A program made the translations under genes and the position numbers. DNA of 64,000 nt from Paraburkholderia hayleyella. GTDB taxonomy: Bacteria > Pseudomonadota > Gammaproteobacteria > Burkholderiales > Burkholderiaceae. This document shows positions 63,133 to 64,000 of this stretch, one piece after another; the first letter of the stretch is position 1, and each line of letters starts with the position of its first letter. The notes under the pieces are model-generated. The model was not told the DNA's origin and did not search any database. It saw nothing but the letters and a program-made list of their open reading frames with translations. Location of the stretch: contig NZ_QPES01000002.1 in the NCBI RefSeq assembly GCF_009455685.1, positions 310,001-374,000 of the forward strand, read 5' to 3'.

Positions 63133-63831
63133 CTATTGGCTGTTAGCCGCCCCTGGATGAGCGGTATCGGTTTTTTGCCGTTTGCGCCTGGGTGAGTGCG
63201 CCTGTTTCCAGGCCGCCATGAAATCGCGCGCCCGCGCCGCGACCTCCGCTGCGTCCAGACCTGGCGTGTAGAGCGCGCTGCCCAGCCCGAAACCGCTGGC
63301 GCCCGCGGCCACAAAATCAGCTAGATGGCCTGGCGTGATCCCGCCCACCGGCAGCAATGCCGTGCTGGGGTGCAAGACAGCGCGCCAGGCTTTCAGCGTG
63401 CTGGGCCCGAGTTGTTCCGCGGGAAAAAGCTTCAGTGCATCAGCGCCTGCCGCGAGCGCGGCAAAAGCTTCCGTCGGCGTGGCCACGCCGGGGATCGCCA
63501 CGAGCCCAGCCGCTTTGGCTGCGCGAATGACAGCCGGATCGCAGTGCGGCATGACGATGAGCCGGCCTCCCGCCTTGCGCAGCGGGATGACTTGTTCTGG
63601 CGCGAGAACCGTTCCTGCGCCCACGAGGCAATCTGCAGGCAAACAGGTGCTGAGCGTCTGGATGCTTTGCAGGGGCTCAGGCGAATTCAGCGGCACTTCA
63701 ATCAGGCGGAACCCCTCGTCATATAAAACTTGGCCAATCGCACTGGCCTCGTGGGGAAGCACGCCCCGCAAAATAGCGATCAGTCCGTACAGGTTGAGTG
63801 CGTTGAGTGGGCTCAGTGCAGGTTCAGTCAT
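63133..63831 (-). CDS. dgoA: 2-dehydro-3-deoxy-6-phosphogalactonate aldolase
   Basis: This 232-residue class I aldolase of the KDPG/KDPGal type splits 2-keto-3-deoxy-6-phosphogalactonate into pyruvate and glyceraldehyde-3-phosphate. The catalytic glutamate lies in IEVPLNSPEPL, the Schiff-base lysine in ALKLFPAEQLG and the phosphate loop in LPVGGITP. The LNSP form distinguishes DgoA from Eda (TLRTP). Its ATG overlaps the end of dgoK (ATGACTGA). The C-terminal 25 residues are a polar extension. Confidence 0.9.
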   Translation of the reverse strand: MTEPALSPLNALNLYGLIAILRGVLPHEASAIGQVLYDEGFRLIEVPLNSPEPLQSIQTLSTCLPADCLVGAGTVLAPEQVIPLRKAGGRLIVMPHCDPAVIRAAKAAGLVAIPGVATPTEAFAALAAGADALKLFPAEQLGPSTLKAWRAVLHPSTALLPVGGITPGHLADFVAAGASGFGLGSALYTPGLDAAEVAARARDFMAAWKQAHSPRRKRQKTDTAHPGAANSQ

Positions 63832-64000
63832 GGCTAGATCCTTTATCGGTTGAGTGTGTTGGGCGCAGCCTGAGGTCGATCAATCCGGCCTGTTGCGCGA
63901 CTTGCCAGAGTCCGCCCGCCGCAGCCTGTTCGGCGATTTCTGCGGGGGCGTAGCCGTAGAGCGTCAGCGCACGCTGATAACGGCGGCACAAGGCAGCGTT
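63824..64000 (-). CDS. dgoK: 2-dehydro-3-deoxygalactonokinase, 3' end only
   Basis: The last 58 codons of a gene running off the window are visible: ALCRRYQRALTLYGYAPAEI, then LWQVAQQAGLI. This matches the C-terminus of DgoK, the ATP-dependent kinase supplying DgoA with its substrate. Its TGA lies inside the dgoA start region, so the two genes are coupled. A polar tail (RPTHSTDKGSSHD) ends the protein. Confidence 0.8.
   Translation of the reverse strand, partial: NAALCRRYQRALTLYGYAPAEIAEQAAAGGLWQVAQQAGLIDLRLRPTHSTDKGSSHD

Overview
The window is about 62% G+C. Its gene content points to the chromosome of a Burkholderia sensu lato bacterium (Paraburkholderia or a close relative): a second IF-1 gene (infA2), an H-NS relative with a lysine/alanine-repeat tail, bactofilin, an orphan VgrG island, and many sugar-acid and aromatic catabolic operons. 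All functions are read from motifs and family memory; no database search was possible.

Layout. 1-7423: a GntR regulator and a complete tetronate operon (ltnD, otnK, otnC, MFS permease, otnI, denD), predicted to take L-threonate and D-erythronate to dihydroxyacetone phosphate. 7765-15423: a thiolase, a LuxR-type regulator and a probable aromatic-compound operon (VOC protein, alpha/beta hydrolase, FAD hydroxylase, DUF2783 protein, MFS permease). 15583-22296: VirK/DUF535 protein, a possible sRNA, H-NS-like protein, catalase, an FtsI-like transpeptidase and a TRIC-type channel.

22297-26762: a phosphonate operon: PEP mutase fused to a nucleotidyltransferase, phosphonopyruvate decarboxylase and 2-aminoethylphosphonate (AEP) transaminase. 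The three genes overlap as ATGA junctions behind a hairpin-rich leader. A low-GC gene for a possible leucine-rich effector follows on the opposite strand (26808-28133). 28163-30644: a small Pro-rich protein, a MobA/MocA-like nucleotidyltransferase, and an AAC(6')-like acetyltransferase next to an APH(6)-like kinase. 31100-32942: M23 peptidase, membrane coiled-coil protein and bactofilin. 32999-41635: ArsR-nemA, a small conserved-looking gene, Lrp-lysE, proVW with a GlxA/GbdR-like regulator, and a CynX-type transporter. 41859-43504: infA2, an unknown small protein and a CsbD protein.

43627-50661 is an accessory island: a decayed IS150-group element, vgrG, a VRR-NUC nuclease effector, a frameshifted DUF3396 immunity gene, a PAAR protein and a damaged ORF. 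50824-58688: EntS-like MFS exporter, DUF1488 protein, cytochrome b561, purine permease, a lipoprotein amidase and an amylo-alpha-1,6-glucosidase. 58847-64000 (minus strand): a second sugar-acid operon (dgoK 3' end, dgoA, IlvD/Edd dehydratase, MFS permease, DapA-type lyase).

Two themes recur. Several independent sugar-acid and aromatic modules each carry their own ACS-type MFS permease. Short tandem repeats (6-15 bp units) are scattered through gene ends and intergenic gaps. The points most worth checking are the intact T6SS nuclease beside a broken immunity gene, the low-GC effector-like gene, the fused phosphonate enzyme with its structured leader, and the orphan promoter-terminator pair upstream of the H-NS gene.
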